64,000 bases of DNA from Saccharomycopsis phalli (GCA_020342235.1 CP073219.1:930001-994000); one strand, 5' to 3'. Counted from the stretch's first letter, positions 36,396-48,100 are shown. Program-made: numbers and translations. The notes: generated by a model from the sequence alone, not told the origin.

Positions 36396-38684
36396 CTAGT
36401 TATCAATAGTCAAGCTATAAATTCTCACACTGTGGTCTGCACTAGCAACAGCCAACTGGAGTTGATCATGCCAATTAAGCCGATTAATTCTCCCAGCAGG
36501 GGTGATCCTTGGGTCAAACTGTTCAACCAACTGCTCTTGCTTGGTTTCAATGTTATACTGGTATATAAAGATATCTCCATTTTCCAACCCCACTGCAATC
36601 ACAATGTTCCCTTGTAAAACCTTTCCATATACTGCCACCAGGGTGACTGACTCGGCGAATTTTATCTGCTTCTCTTCAACAATGCCTTGTTCAAACCTCC
36701 ACACCTTTATGCTCTTGTCACGAGAAGCAGTGACAAAATAATTTCCAGTAGGGGCCCATGCACCGTCCCAAATGATTCTGCTGTGTGCCTTTGACAAGCT
36801 TCCCGCAATTGAATATCCGGCTTCCTTTCTTTCCCAAACAGACAAGCTTCTGTCCCGACTGACTGCAAGTATATAGTTGTCGTTTGGCGAGAATTCGACT
36901 CGTGTAACTGTCAACTCGTGAAACTTTAGTGGGGGCTTTACCTCAAGCCAGTCTTCAGTAGAAAATATACGGAGAACCGCATGCTGTGAGTTGTTGGCTT
37001 TGCATGAACTCACTATAAGTTTCCCGTCGTGCGACGTGTCCAAGGCAACTATCTCGTACCCATGGCCATACATCTTGTCGATTTCCGGCCAAAGAGTGTG
37101 TCTCTGAAGTTCGTCTTCGGTAGGAGGCTCTTGCAACTGCCCGAGAACCGAGTATGAGATGTTGTTTTCATTTTCACTCGACCCACCAACATCAACGTCT
37201 TCTTTTGCGTCGCTTTCAGCTTTGTTGGAAAGCCCTAGCGTAGGCAAGGAGGCAGCTTCGGGAAGATTCTCTGCCTGGATTTCCACCTCGCTGAATTTTC
37301 CCAACATGGTGGCCACGCTCTTTGGGATGTTAAATGATCGGAGAACTTTCTCGTCGCCACCTGAAACAAACTCCCGGTTATTCAACGACGATACACACAT
37401 CATATCATAGCCGTGGATCTGAGGTCGGGCATATTCTCGCCACGTAGTCACCGGCTTCTTGCTCTGGGCATACAACCTAGTGGTTTGGTCCAAAGAAGTA
37501 CTCAAGGCATAACCACCCTCGGCCCAAACCACATCAGTAACCTCCTTCACATGGCCAGTGATTCCTGGGTCCCGGAGCCACGAAATCTCGTCCTTGCTGC
37601 TCCAGGCTCTCCACGAACCGGTTTTGCCGTGGGTATACACGTGGTACTTTGCTGTCGCTTGATCGTAGTGCCATATACAGCTCCACAACCCTCCTGTGGC
37701 GCCGGTAGCGGTACTGGCTCCTTTGATGGACAACTCTCCTAGTCTGGAGACACAGACCCAGACCCCAGACGCGGTGTCTGGTTCCCAAATGGCAACAGAG
37801 GTGTCTGCTGACGCAGAGAGAAGCTGTAGCTTACCGTTGGGATGCCAGCACAAGCTGGATATCCAGTCGTCATGTCCCATTATAAGAGCCTCAAAATAGG
37901 CACTGAGCCTGAGGCCACCAACCTCGAACTTGTGCTTGCGGTTGCTTAAAAGCATCAATCTGCCGTCGGCAACATCGCCATCGTTTTCCGGCGCAAGTCT
38001 CCACAACCGTATGTATCGGTCCAACGACCCACTGGCAATAAGATACCGTCCATCCAGCTCCTTTTTAACCACAACCGACCGGACCCAGTTCTCGTGGCCG
38101 GGTAGAACTGCGCTTTTTCGAAACTCACGCACCGTGCCTCCCTCGAGAACAAAGCTGAATACATACACATTGGTGTCGGTACCACCAACCACCAATACCA
38201 TGCCAGGCCCACTGACGGAAAACAAGCTCAATGCCAATGGATAAAAGCCCTCCTTGACACTGAATGCGTGAATAGACTCGAATCTATCCCCAATCTGCCG
38301 CCATACTAGTATTTCTCCGTCGGTCGAAGACGTGACAAACACTCCGTCATCTGCCACTGCCAAACAGTCCACCGAGCCGGAGTGTGCGCTTTCAATTGTC
38401 TGAAAAATCAGGTAATCATGGCCTTTTCCGGCAGCCCATACCCGAATACTCTTGTCCGCAGAAACAGATACCAAATAGTCCGACCCAGGGAGAAATTTAA
38501 CGTTTAAAACTGTGTCTTTATGTCCCTTGAGTGTCTGATACACCCCATCTAGATCAGGGCTGAGTGGCCGCCAAAGTGCTACAGTGTTACCAGATCCAAA
38601 GGCAATTATATTACGCTTCGAATTTAGATCACTAACGGATGTCTGAGCATTTGCTCCTATAAATATTGCTTCGACATTGGCCAT
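36396..38684 (-). CDS. ELP2: Elongator complex WD40 subunit Elp2
   Basis: A 762 aa double WD40-propeller protein, a scaffold subunit of the Elongator complex that carries out the cm5U modification of tRNA wobble uridines. MANVEAIFIGANAQTSVSD and the repeat blades LKGHKDTVLNVKFLPGSDYLVSVSADKSIRVW, IMGHDDWISSLCWHP-like and GHVKEVTDVVWAEGG-like sequences match yeast Elp2 (788 aa). DGKLIVSSCKANNSQHAVLRIF and SRDKSIKVWRF lie in the second propeller, as in the family. An acidic linker of about 50 residues (near 490-515) separates late blades. Divergent from VPS3, with 350 bp between starts. Confidence 0.95.
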   Translation of the reverse strand: MANVEAIFIGANAQTSVSDLNSKRNIIAFGSGNTVALWRPLSPDLDGVYQTLKGHKDTVLNVKFLPGSDYLVSVSADKSIRVWAAGKGHDYLIFQTIESAHSGSVDCLAVADDGVFVTSSTDGEILVWRQIGDRFESIHAFSVKEGFYPLALSLFSVSGPGMVLVVGGTDTNVYVFSFVLEGGTVREFRKSAVLPGHENWVRSVVVKKELDGRYLIASGSLDRYIRLWRLAPENDGDVADGRLMLLSNRKHKFEVGGLRLSAYFEALIMGHDDWISSLCWHPNGKLQLLSASADTSVAIWEPDTASGVWVCVSRLGELSIKGASTATGATGGLWSCIWHYDQATAKYHVYTHGKTGSWRAWSSKDEISWLRDPGITGHVKEVTDVVWAEGGYALSTSLDQTTRLYAQSKKPVTTWREYARPQIHGYDMMCVSSLNNREFVSGGDEKVLRSFNIPKSVATMLGKFSEVEIQAENLPEAASLPTLGLSNKAESDAKEDVDVGGSSENENNISYSVLGQLQEPPTEDELQRHTLWPEIDKMYGHGYEIVALDTSHDGKLIVSSCKANNSQHAVLRIFSTEDWLEVKPPLKFHELTVTRVEFSPNDNYILAVSRDRSLSVWERKEAGYSIAGSLSKAHSRIIWDGAWAPTGNYFVTASRDKSIKVWRFEQGIVEEKQIKFAESVTLVAVYGKVLQGNIVIAVGLENGDIFIYQYNIETKQEQLVEQFDPRITPAGRINRLNWHDQLQLAVASADHSVRIYSLTIDN

Positions 38685-39034
38685 TGGATGCCTTGCATCT
38701 CTCGCCCAGAAATATTTTTCCTACGCATGCCTGGTTATGTGCCATGCTGATTTGGGTGCCCAGCAGCCACTGCTACGAACTCAATATCGGCATGTGATGT
38801 CCATATGCCTTGATAAAAGTGTGATTCTCGCATTTATAATCAGCGTAATTCTTTCCTTTATAAAAGACCCATGACGCCCTTTGGCGATTCAAGGCTGTGT
38901 GTCTTGTGGCTCAACCCACCTTAGATCACATGCCTCCTTCAGTCATCTGCAGCGCCTCTACTGCAGCGCACAGAAGCCCTGGATGTTTCACACCGATCCA
39001 TCTCTGACAGTGCAAACTACAGTGGTCTAGTAGC
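38685..39034. promoter_or_regulatory. Divergent promoter ELP2 / VPS3
   Basis: Contains tataaaag near 38858 on the VPS3 side. No other motif or gene is recognised, and no CGGGTAA is present. Confidence 0.5.
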
Positions 39035-42000
39035 ATGGGGAAGGGCAAAAGGAAGAATAAGAAGAAGAAGAGTTTATTAAAACTCGGGCCAGAAAATAAT
39101 CAAGGCGTAGAGGGGAATCCCGATCTGCATGCCGTGGAAGAGAGGGTGGAAGATACAAATGTGGATGGTGAAGATGGTATAATCGACAGCAGGATTGAAA
39201 CTGTGGCAAAAGAAGGGAGTAATTCTAGTGAATGCAGCAATGTGAATTATGAGCAGAGTTGCGAAGTAGATGCTTTGAATTCTCTGGTTCCTGAGGTAAA
39301 AGGGACGGAGAATAGCAACGAAACCGAAGGACTTGTACAAGACATTGAGTCGGATGACAGATTTCGCAAAGACGGAGAGGCTGAGTATCAGCAAGGGAAG
39401 GATGCAGAAGTAGAATTGATGAATGATGATGCAGAGACGATTTTGTCAGAAGAGAACTTGCCACAGGGGAAATTAGAAGGAAGGTTGGAACAAAGGTTGG
39501 AACAAAGGTTAGAAAGAAAGTCAGAAGAGAAGATAGATGAGAATTTAGATGAGAAATTGGAAGTGGGATTAGAAGAAAAGTCAGAAGAGATGTCAGAAAA
39601 GTCAGAAGAGATATCAGAAAAGTCAGAAGAGATGTCAGAAAAGTCAGAGAAATTAGAAAAAGAAATAAAAGAACAGAAACAAGAACAGCTCATCGATAAT
39701 GAAACTGAAATTTCTATTTCAGCTGAAATGGTTTCAAACTGTAAAGTAGCTGCCGAATCCACATGTCCCTCTGAAATAATTTCCCATGACAAGAATATTG
39801 ACTTAAATGACGCCAAAAGCCAGAGGAGTAGTGTATCAAATTATGTTAAACTAGACGAAAATAAACAAAAGCTCAATGAATCCAATGGGACTAATTATGC
39901 AAATGGAAAATTGAATGAAATCAACGCAAAAAATATTCCAATTATAACCGTCAACAGTGAACATTATGATTCAGAAATTTTGTCAAAAAGCCAGGAGCAA
40001 GATGAGTTATCTGAAAATGCCGTAACTATAATTGATAAAACAGCAGCGATCCCTATTGTGCTAGAAAATAGTCACGACCCAGACGCAAACGTTATGACTG
40101 GCCATCTGAGCGAGATTCAAGCTGTTGATAATTCTCTGAATATCGAAAATTCTCTAAACCTGCCATTGGAAATTCACAGTGAAGAATTGTCTGGCGAGAG
40201 GCTCAATGAAACACCAAAAGACTCAATAAACTCTAAAGATACCGTCTCTAAAGATTCTGTTGCAGAAGAATCAGTCTCTAACGAAACCACAAAGAGTAAT
40301 TTAAGTTTAAAAAAAGAACGCAAAAAGCCTTATGTCTCCGAGGGACCATTTGAGATCGAACAATTAATCCCAAGTGTTTGTCTCGCTAATAGTGAAATTC
40401 CCGAGTCTAATAATTCAAAAGTTTCTTTTGTTACTGGTTATGATAATAACATCTACGTTGGGACACAGCACGGTGAAATTCTTCATTACTATCAGATAGA
40501 ATCAGAGACAGAGTATGTGTTAATCACACGGCAAAGGGTTCATGCGACCAAGAGGAAGCCTATCAACAAAATTGTGCTACTTGAGGGTATCAGTAGGGCC
40601 CTTGTTTTAAGTGGATCAATGTTAAACGTCTTTACTCTACCCGAGCTTTCACCAGCAAATATTGGCAAAGTAAAAGACGTAAATGATTTAACCATCGACT
40701 TAGATAATGATCAGAGTGATGCATCCGAAGTACCTGTGGTTTTATTTACTAAAAAAATGATTCGTTTCATCAATGTCCTGCACGATAGCTTGAAGCTAGT
40801 GAAAGATATAAATTATCCACAGACTCTTAAAGGACTCCAGAGGTCCAAATTCTCGCTTGTTGCTACAAAAACAAACTATGACTTAATTGATATCGACAGT
40901 TTTCAGAAAATTCCATTATTTCCTGTGTGCTCGCTTCCCGATGATGAAATTGAAATTCAGCCTATTGTGAAGCCAGTCTTAGATCATGAATACCTAGTTG
41001 CTTGCGGATTGACACCTCTGGAGCCTTCTATGGGTATGATAGTCAACTCAAATGGTGATATTTCCCGCGGCACAATTCCTTGGAAGGTTTATCCCGAATC
41101 AATTGCAGTATCATTTCCTTATTGTTTGGCTAGTTATGGATTGAACCAAGATGACTACCTTTTTGAATTAGCGGTTAATTCAATAGTAACCCTGGAAACG
41201 GCACAGAAATTTCGGTTTGGACATCCAGTGCTACTTTTTGAAATTCAGAAAAAGATTACAAAGTATTATACTGACATTAGAGATATGCTAGAAAAAGTGG
41301 ATTTTAAAGGACAAAAAGATCCATATTATCCCGATCTGGCTCTATATTCATCTATTAGCTCTTTGTTGCTCGTTGATCCTGCTAGTGGACAAATTTCTAT
41401 TCTTTATCAGCAACCTCTTTTCAATAAATTGAAAGGGACGAACAACTTTTTGAATGAAAGAGAGAAATTAGTAAATTCTTTTTTGAATGGAGAAGAGGTT
41501 AGCTTGCAAAGTCTGACATTGTATGTGTATTTGACATGGCATTTGGCCTGCAATTTGATATTACAGGGCAAATTTTATGATGCAAAAAAATACTGGCTTA
41601 TTGCTGATTCCTTGTTAAGTAAGTTACTAAACATCGATTTATTATCTTTGAGGTTGAGTGTGAATTATCTTATATACTTGTTTGATGAAATTAGGGGCGC
41701 AGAATCACTGAGAGGTATTAGCGAGTTCATATTCACAAGTATTTTTGATATCACCAAAGAAGTGATCCAAAAGGCAAAAGACAATGATGCTTTCAAGATC
41801 AATCTCCTCCAATTCTGTACAGAAATTTTTGAGGATTGGCTAGACCGTTTGCAAGAATTCTTATACCCTTTGCCGTCATCTTCACTGGAAGTTCTTAAAA
41901 TAAAATCCAAGAGAAGACTGTCATTTGACACAGGGAAGTCGGTTCTTAAGGCTACTGAAGTCAAGACGAGTCTTTCAGACTCAAATTTAACGGATCTCAA

Positions 42001-43360
42001 TTCTAACAGTGTTGGCACCAGTCATAGATTGACAAGCCATCAACTAAGTATGGTCCCGTCAAAATGGCATAGTACCTTTGAAAATGTGGAATTACTGTTG
42101 TTTCAGTATTACTTGAGTTGTCGTTCAGAAAAGGAGTTATTGAATTGGATAAATACCCGTGTGAAAATTTCCACTTCTGAAGTCATCAATATTTTACGGG
42201 CGCATGGTAAATATAACTGTGTACTTCAGTTGTACGACAATTTAGACATGAAGCAGGAGTATCTTGAACTCTGGATGGGATTGGTAGAGGGGAATATTGT
42301 GGATAATAACTTCCATCAACAAAAGACATTTGAGAAGGTAGCTCAAGAGATCGATGATCCTATTGATTTTTGTCAATGGTTGGTTGATCGTGGCAAATTG
42401 GACTGGTTTAAGATGGTGATTTTTGATAAGCGATTCTTGAAAATAAATCATTTGAAGTTTATTAAATTAATTGATTCAATCGACGACAGGCCTTTGAAGA
42501 TTGAGTACTTGGAGTTCCTTGTTAACAATGGCAATTATGCATACTTTGGCTTATTAACCTTGGAATATTGTGAATATCTTTGTGTGAGCATCAAGAATAA
42601 CTTCCCTATAGTTCAACATTTGAATAATTCAGTCACTGAGTACAAGCTGCTTGATTCATTTCCAAAGCTTTCAATTAAAAGTTTTTTCAGAGCGCAACAG
42701 AAGTCATATCACAATAACAAGGATTTAAGTGACACTTCATTTATTACTATTTCGAGTAAATTAAGAGGGTCAGTCCTGTTAATCATCCTAGAGAAAGATT
42801 TTGAATTATTAACCGATGGAGTCTTCAAAAAGTGCATTGGTAAAGATTTACTACATGCCATATATTCCAAACTTGAATCCATTCCTAGTACTGCGTCGGT
42901 GGTAAATCTTGTTGCAATTGAATCAAAGTTGAGCATGCTGGATAAGGTTATAGAGAGATTAATTGATATAACTGATTTTTCTTCGGCTGAAGAATACATT
43001 ACTTCTGGAGGTGCGGCAGTATTTGGCATTCCTACGAAAGCTCCTCCTTTTGAGCCTCCGTATATAAAGGAGAAAATGACTGAACTATATCATACATATT
43101 TGAAGAAAGAAGTTTCTTCTAGTCCCTTGATCCAGAACTTTTTGAAGAAGTACAATAACTATATTGAATTTGAAGATATTATTACCACCATTCCGGATGA
43201 TAGTTCATTGGAGGGAATCACTGGAAGGTTATTAATTGATAATTTTATGAGAGTCAATAATAAGTACACTGATAGCTTATTGAAGAAAAATTTGGCACGA
43301 AGCCAGTTGAAATTCTATGAGAAGATGTATTCTCAATTGACAGTTAAGAGGGATGAATAG
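39035..43360 (+). CDS. VPS3: CORVET complex subunit Vps3
   Basis: A 1441 aa orthologue of Vps3, the CORVET tethering subunit that binds Rab5/Vps21 on endosomes. The N-terminal CNH-type propeller starts near residue 430 with YVSEGPFEIEQLIPSV and NIYVGTQHGEILHYYQIE, closely paralleling S. cerevisiae Vps3 (ISEGPFTISTLL, HIFLGTTTGDLLHYFELE). A helical repeat region follows to the C-terminus. The protein is about 430 residues longer than yeast Vps3 (1011 aa), partly through a long disordered acidic N-terminus that includes a Lys/Glu/Ser repeat (about 145-210). It begins with a basic MGKGKRKNKKKK, as in yeast (MVKKKTNN). Codon use is AT-rich compared with CDC60, in keeping with low expression. Confidence 0.9.
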   Translation: MGKGKRKNKKKKSLLKLGPENNQGVEGNPDLHAVEERVEDTNVDGEDGIIDSRIETVAKEGSNSSECSNVNYEQSCEVDALNSLVPEVKGTENSNETEGLVQDIESDDRFRKDGEAEYQQGKDAEVELMNDDAETILSEENLPQGKLEGRLEQRLEQRLERKSEEKIDENLDEKLEVGLEEKSEEMSEKSEEISEKSEEMSEKSEKLEKEIKEQKQEQLIDNETEISISAEMVSNCKVAAESTCPSEIISHDKNIDLNDAKSQRSSVSNYVKLDENKQKLNESNGTNYANGKLNEINAKNIPIITVNSEHYDSEILSKSQEQDELSENAVTIIDKTAAIPIVLENSHDPDANVMTGHLSEIQAVDNSLNIENSLNLPLEIHSEELSGERLNETPKDSINSKDTVSKDSVAEESVSNETTKSNLSLKKERKKPYVSEGPFEIEQLIPSVCLANSEIPESNNSKVSFVTGYDNNIYVGTQHGEILHYYQIESETEYVLITRQRVHATKRKPINKIVLLEGISRALVLSGSMLNVFTLPELSPANIGKVKDVNDLTIDLDNDQSDASEVPVVLFTKKMIRFINVLHDSLKLVKDINYPQTLKGLQRSKFSLVATKTNYDLIDIDSFQKIPLFPVCSLPDDEIEIQPIVKPVLDHEYLVACGLTPLEPSMGMIVNSNGDISRGTIPWKVYPESIAVSFPYCLASYGLNQDDYLFELAVNSIVTLETAQKFRFGHPVLLFEIQKKITKYYTDIRDMLEKVDFKGQKDPYYPDLALYSSISSLLLVDPASGQISILYQQPLFNKLKGTNNFLNEREKLVNSFLNGEEVSLQSLTLYVYLTWHLACNLILQGKFYDAKKYWLIADSLLSKLLNIDLLSLRLSVNYLIYLFDEIRGAESLRGISEFIFTSIFDITKEVIQKAKDNDAFKINLLQFCTEIFEDWLDRLQEFLYPLPSSSLEVLKIKSKRRLSFDTGKSVLKATEVKTSLSDSNLTDLNSNSVGTSHRLTSHQLSMVPSKWHSTFENVELLLFQYYLSCRSEKELLNWINTRVKISTSEVINILRAHGKYNCVLQLYDNLDMKQEYLELWMGLVEGNIVDNNFHQQKTFEKVAQEIDDPIDFCQWLVDRGKLDWFKMVIFDKRFLKINHLKFIKLIDSIDDRPLKIEYLEFLVNNGNYAYFGLLTLEYCEYLCVSIKNNFPIVQHLNNSVTEYKLLDSFPKLSIKSFFRAQQKSYHNNKDLSDTSFITISSKLRGSVLLIILEKDFELLTDGVFKKCIGKDLLHAIYSKLESIPSTASVVNLVAIESKLSMLDKVIERLIDITDFSSAEEYITSGGAAVFGIPTKAPPFEPPYIKEKMTELYHTYLKKEVSSSPLIQNFLKKYNNYIEFEDIITTIPDDSSLEGITGRLLIDNFMRVNNKYTDSLLKKNLARSQLKFYEKMYSQLTVKRDE
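39467..39665 (+). repeat. Glu/Lys/Ser coding repeats in the VPS3 N-terminus
   Basis: Degenerate agtcagaagagatgtcagaa-type repeats encode EKSEEMS/EKSEEIS units, preceded by LEQRLEQRLER repeats. Confidence 0.8.
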
Positions 43361-43789
43361 AAAGAATTTAATGTGCTGGTGTCAGTATATTGGGGTGTCT
43401 TCATCAAGCTGTCTAGCTGCTAAGACTACGATCACATAGCTGAAACAACAAAGGGTTTATCGATTGATGATTTACGAAATTTACGTAAAACAAAAGCTAT
43501 TCACCACAAGAGGCTAATGTATGAGTAGCAGTTTGCTACGAAGGTACTTTTTTTTCAGGTTTAGTGGTATGGAGACAGAGGTTGGTGTTTCAAGCTTAGT
43601 GAAACATATAACATGAGGTATTTGTAATAAAAAATTGCATTAAATTTTTTCGTTGTTTGACGTAGAATACCACTGCAGTTTATAACATTGATCTGTAAAA
43701 TGGCAGCCAATAAACCGGGTAATCATCAGAGGCCGGGTAATAATGTGATGTCGTGAAAATTGAATATCCAACCAAGGTTGTACAAAAAG
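43361..43789. promoter_or_regulatory. Intergenic region VPS3 3' side and promoter of the next gene
   Basis: Contains two Reb1-type CGGGTAA sites close to the next start codon (43716-43722 and 43734-43740). Otherwise AT-rich with no gene. Confidence 0.6.
43716..43740 (+). promoter_or_regulatory. Two Reb1-type motifs, 18 bp apart
   Basis: CGGGTAA at 43716-43722 and again at 43734-43740, same orientation, about 50-75 bp before the ATG at 43790. Confidence 0.5.
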
Positions 43790-44833
43790 ATGCAAGCGGT
43801 TTTCAAAAGAGCCTTTGCTACGGTACCGCCTAAGCTGCCAGGTAGCGATCTTGCCTTTCTTCAGAATATTCTCCTGAAGATTACCAACCTTGAAGAGCCT
43901 AAGAAGCTCCAAAAGCGAAAAAATGGCAAGAGGGACCGGTCTGATCGAAAAGATGCTAGACAGGGTGGGAAGAATGGCGGCAGAAAATTCAACAAGCCGC
44001 AAAAGTTTAGAGATGTTAAAGAGACGTCTGATGCACTGAAAGCCACGAATACCAAAACGAGCAGATACAACAAAGGTGACGGGGTTGTCGATGCTTTGGA
44101 CTCTTCACAGCGCAAGAGCGTGGCTGGTGATGGAAGAAGGCCATTTAGAGACAATAATAAAAACGCCAAGAGTCGAAGCAAGCCACAAGGCAAGCGAAAG
44201 GTCAAGACTGGTAGAGAATTCAAGCGACCTAATGTTGCATTTGAACCGCAGGTTTATGAGGGTGATGTTACTGCGTATACCCCGGATGCCGTGACGCCAG
44301 AAAAGTTGTTGAAGTTTTCGTCTGCTGCTCCTGTTAATAAGGAATTCCGAGTCTTGAATGCATGCATTGAGCTAATTAAGAGAAAGACGGCCAATGTCAG
44401 TTTTATCAATGACAGCACGCTAGTCAGTCATTGTGCGCAGATCATTTCGTACCAGGAAGTATTCAGACCGGGCTTCATCCCTTGGATGAAGACCAATTTG
44501 GATAGCAACGCCTCGGAAAGTATAACTGAGTTTACATACAAGGCCAATAAGTTAAATAAGCCTTTGAAAGAAGCCAAGACTTTGAAGCATATTATTGAAG
44601 GGATGAGTGTCTTTAATAAGGAGAATGACTTGAAAATTTTCAATTCCATTGTCAAGGGAGAAACTTCTGACATAGGCATGAAGAAAATGGGCAGCAAGAA
44701 ATTGTCAGACAACCTCGATGTTGTAAGAAGAACATTGAACAATAACCAGTCATATGATGAAATTGCCAAGATGAAGAGTTTCCAGCCTTGTATTGGAGAA
44801 AAGAGCGTGAAAGAATTGATTGCAGCTAAATAG
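43790..44833 (+). CDS. Unrecognised basic protein, probably mitochondrial
   Basis: A 347 aa protein. MQAVFKRAFATVPPKLPGS is a good mitochondrial presequence (basic, hydroxylated, no acidic residues). A long Lys/Arg/Asn-rich disordered segment follows (about 40-150). A folded C-terminal part starts near FEPQVYEGDVTAYTPDAVTP, with helices around VLNACIELIKRKTANVSFIN and KTLKHIIEGMSVFNKEN. The composition suggests a mitochondrial ribosome-associated or RNA-binding protein, but I do not recognise the family. The ATG at 43790 is chosen because the open frame above it has only TTG codons. Two Reb1-type sites upstream suggest a housekeeping gene. Confidence 0.75.
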   Translation: MQAVFKRAFATVPPKLPGSDLAFLQNILLKITNLEEPKKLQKRKNGKRDRSDRKDARQGGKNGGRKFNKPQKFRDVKETSDALKATNTKTSRYNKGDGVVDALDSSQRKSVAGDGRRPFRDNNKNAKSRSKPQGKRKVKTGREFKRPNVAFEPQVYEGDVTAYTPDAVTPEKLLKFSSAAPVNKEFRVLNACIELIKRKTANVSFINDSTLVSHCAQIISYQEVFRPGFIPWMKTNLDSNASESITEFTYKANKLNKPLKEAKTLKHIIEGMSVFNKENDLKIFNSIVKGETSDIGMKKMGSKKLSDNLDVVRRTLNNNQSYDEIAKMKSFQPCIGEKSVKELIAAK

Positions 44834-45127
44834 TGTACATAAGCAATGCATATTGAGGATAAATACAATTGAACCTATGATTTTCGGTGATATAGTGCGA
44901 TGGAATTTGCTTAGTACGGCATAGTCATCGTGCCCAAGAGACGATATTAATTTTGTTACTGGGACATTGTATACAATAAGCCAGATTCATTAGTCAAATG
45001 ATTACACCTAGGGCCATATTTACCTCTGGTACGTCAGATATTAAAATATTTTAACGACATGCATATAAATTAAATAAGTATAAATACATCACTGGTTAAG
45101 AATCGCAATGATTTCCCAGCGTATCAT

Positions 45128-48100
45128 TTAAGAATTACCGCTACCTTGACATGCCTCCAATTCTCTCATGGTTTCATTATACTTTCTGTTCAAAGCCAAC
45201 GGAGGTCCATGTATCTTTTCCTGGTCCTTAAATTCCTGACTGAAAATCAATCTAATCATGTTCTTGTTGTGCCTATAGCTAAAAAGTGAGGTGTTGGACT
45301 TTGCAGACTCAATTATCTTGTCGCTTCCTTTCTTAAACAAGTCAAAATAAGCTAAACAATGTGTAAAGTCAACGTCACCGGGAAAGATCGTCACTGCTCT
45401 TAATGACTGTTGGATTGTGATAATATTCAAATACAATTTTTTAATACCAAAGCCGTTCAAAATTGGAATTAATTCTGCCCCAACGACAAATAACTTATCA
45501 ATGAAGTTCGAAATTCCATACAAGACTTTCTTTGTGAGGGTTGGATCCACGTAGGTCAATAGCTTGTTATTGAACAGCTGAATCAAACTATTCAATTCTT
45601 TCACCTCGGGGCAGATGCCATTAACATCACTAAATGGATTCCACACGTTATTGGTGATAGTCGCCCCTATATAATAGATTATTCTAAGCCGGATATCATA
45701 TCTAACAGCTAGTAATATATTCAGGGACAACTTTTCAAAATTGCTTACTAACTCATTGAATTGGACAAGCAAAGGTGAATCCTTGGCAAAAGTTAAATGT
45801 ATGCTTGAATTAAAAGATTTTGTCTGTCTAGGTTCTGCTAGCATCCAATTGGATTTCAAAAAGTCCATCGTAGTAGAATTGACATTGGTTTCCTCAACTG
45901 GGTCAATGACTCGTTTCATGTCATTTAACCAATTCAAAATCCAGCTAACGGTGCCAAGCAATTGGTACATCATTTCAAAGTTCTTCCAATGCAAAATTTG
46001 CGACTTATCAATGCTGCTCAATATCTTACTTCCAGTCTGAAGCATGATATCTGTCTCTGAAGACAAAACTTTCCGAGGAACTTCTTCGAGGTTTGAGTTC
46101 AAAATCTGAAGAGAAATGTGTGTCAATTCCGGTGACTTCAACCATCGGTTCAACTGTTTAAAACTGTTATTTGAATTCAACATTGGTTGTTCGATATTCG
46201 GCAAGAGCTCGCTGTATAAGCCGTTATACTTATTATAAAATCTCGCAATTAATTGACAGATCAACGAACAGTATTCCTCACGGTATTTCAAGTTGGTGTT
46301 CAATACAGAACAAGTTCTTGTGAACAAGTTATAAAAGTCAATTCCTGATTTGAATATCTGCTTGTCGGAGTCTCCCAAGTTCTTTGGCAACTCCTGAATA
46401 TTGAAGGAGTTCACGTTGATGGTATGGCTGTACATGTACTCAAGTGTCTCATCCAACTGAGGCAAAAAAGTCTTTTTCATGAATTCATTGAACAAATCAA
46501 TAGGCTCATTTATCCCAACCACTTTGTTGTCATTACCGTTACCATTATTGCTGTCTTTGTTGTTCGCAATCAAAATCTCTTTAGAACCCTGTATAAACAT
46601 CAAAAAGGAATCCAAAATAACCCGCATGTTAAACACATTTGGTGCAATCAATGTTTCTTGGTGTGAAGATTGCTCATTTTCCAAATAGAGCGAGGTGTTA
46701 TTGTCTAAGTTGCTGGCCATATTCTCATTGATTTTGAAACCTGGAAAAGCCTCCTTAAGGAAATGCTCCAATTCCTTTGAATGGAGATTGCTTAGTGACT
46801 TTTCTTCTGGTTTTTCATCAAACTGAAATATTGTGCTCAGGCGTAAGCCATTAGATTTCGAATTGGTATTAAACAAGGAGTTGATATTCCAGTTATCGTT
46901 CAACTGAGAAAGCGGGGTGTTGCTATTGAGATTGGAACTCTTTAAATGACGTGACTCATTAAACACAACTTCATCATTGGTTATATACAAATAAATCAAC
47001 GCCCGAACCTCTGAGGAAATATTCTTCCAAATTTCAATAAAGTTATAGTGGTTCATGGAGGAAATAAACTTCTCTTCGCTTAAATCTGTCAACTTCTTTG
47101 CAATATCGTAAACAATTCGGTGAGACTGGAAGATAAACAAAAATTTGGTAAAGATCTGCCAGAAAAAATCTTGTAGCACAATATTATTCAAGTCACCTAT
47201 ACCAAGACCAAATTCCACGGCTAAACGATCCGTCTTACTATCTTGCAAAATCTCCTCACTTTCTTGCATTTGCTGTTTCGGTCTGTTTATATCCAAATTT
47301 GGATGTCTAAGTTTGACCTCATCAGTAGTTTCAGCCACGACTTTGTGAAGTTCTGTTGGATGGCGCTGGGCCAAGATCTCCAATGCTTTGGGTAAATTAT
47401 TCAATTTTGCCAATGTCTGGAGAAGAAAAAAAATATAGTTATACGGGTCGTCGTCAAAATCCTGCTGCTGGTGGTTCAACGTGACGCCATTGTGCTTTTC
47501 TAACGTGTTTAAAAACTCGACCAACTTTGTTTGAATCAAAGAGGACTTTTCCAACACGTCGATATTGATGATATTACTGATGTATAACTCCAAGTTGGAC
47601 ATGTCATCTTCGGCAATATCGCCATTTTGAAACACCATGGACATGAGGTTCTGCGACTTGGATCTTAAATAGATTGTTTGGTTCAATTCTTCGACAATGG
47701 TATCAAAGAGGTTTTGCCTGGCAGAAGTGAAATACTGTTTGATACTCGCCAAGGCAGGAATCTTCCAAAGGTGATACTGTTCTGCCTGAAGTTCAGCAGA
47801 CGAAATCAATTCTTCCGCCTTGAAGAAATTCTTTTCGCTTAGCAAATTGTCAATTTTTCCTGGAAAAGTCTTGAACTCTTGAATGATATCTAGCAAGTCC
47901 ATCATATCACTATACTGTTTACTGTTGGCGTTCAAATCAGATAAGGTCTGGTTCTTTGACGATATGTCGGCGCTGAATTTCTTAAGAGTGCTTTTGATTT
48001 CGGTCACTTTGGAGTGACTTTCGTTGATAGAGCGCGAGACCATATCATAGGACCCCACACTTTTATTAAATGCCTGATAATGTTCGTTGACTGCTACCTG

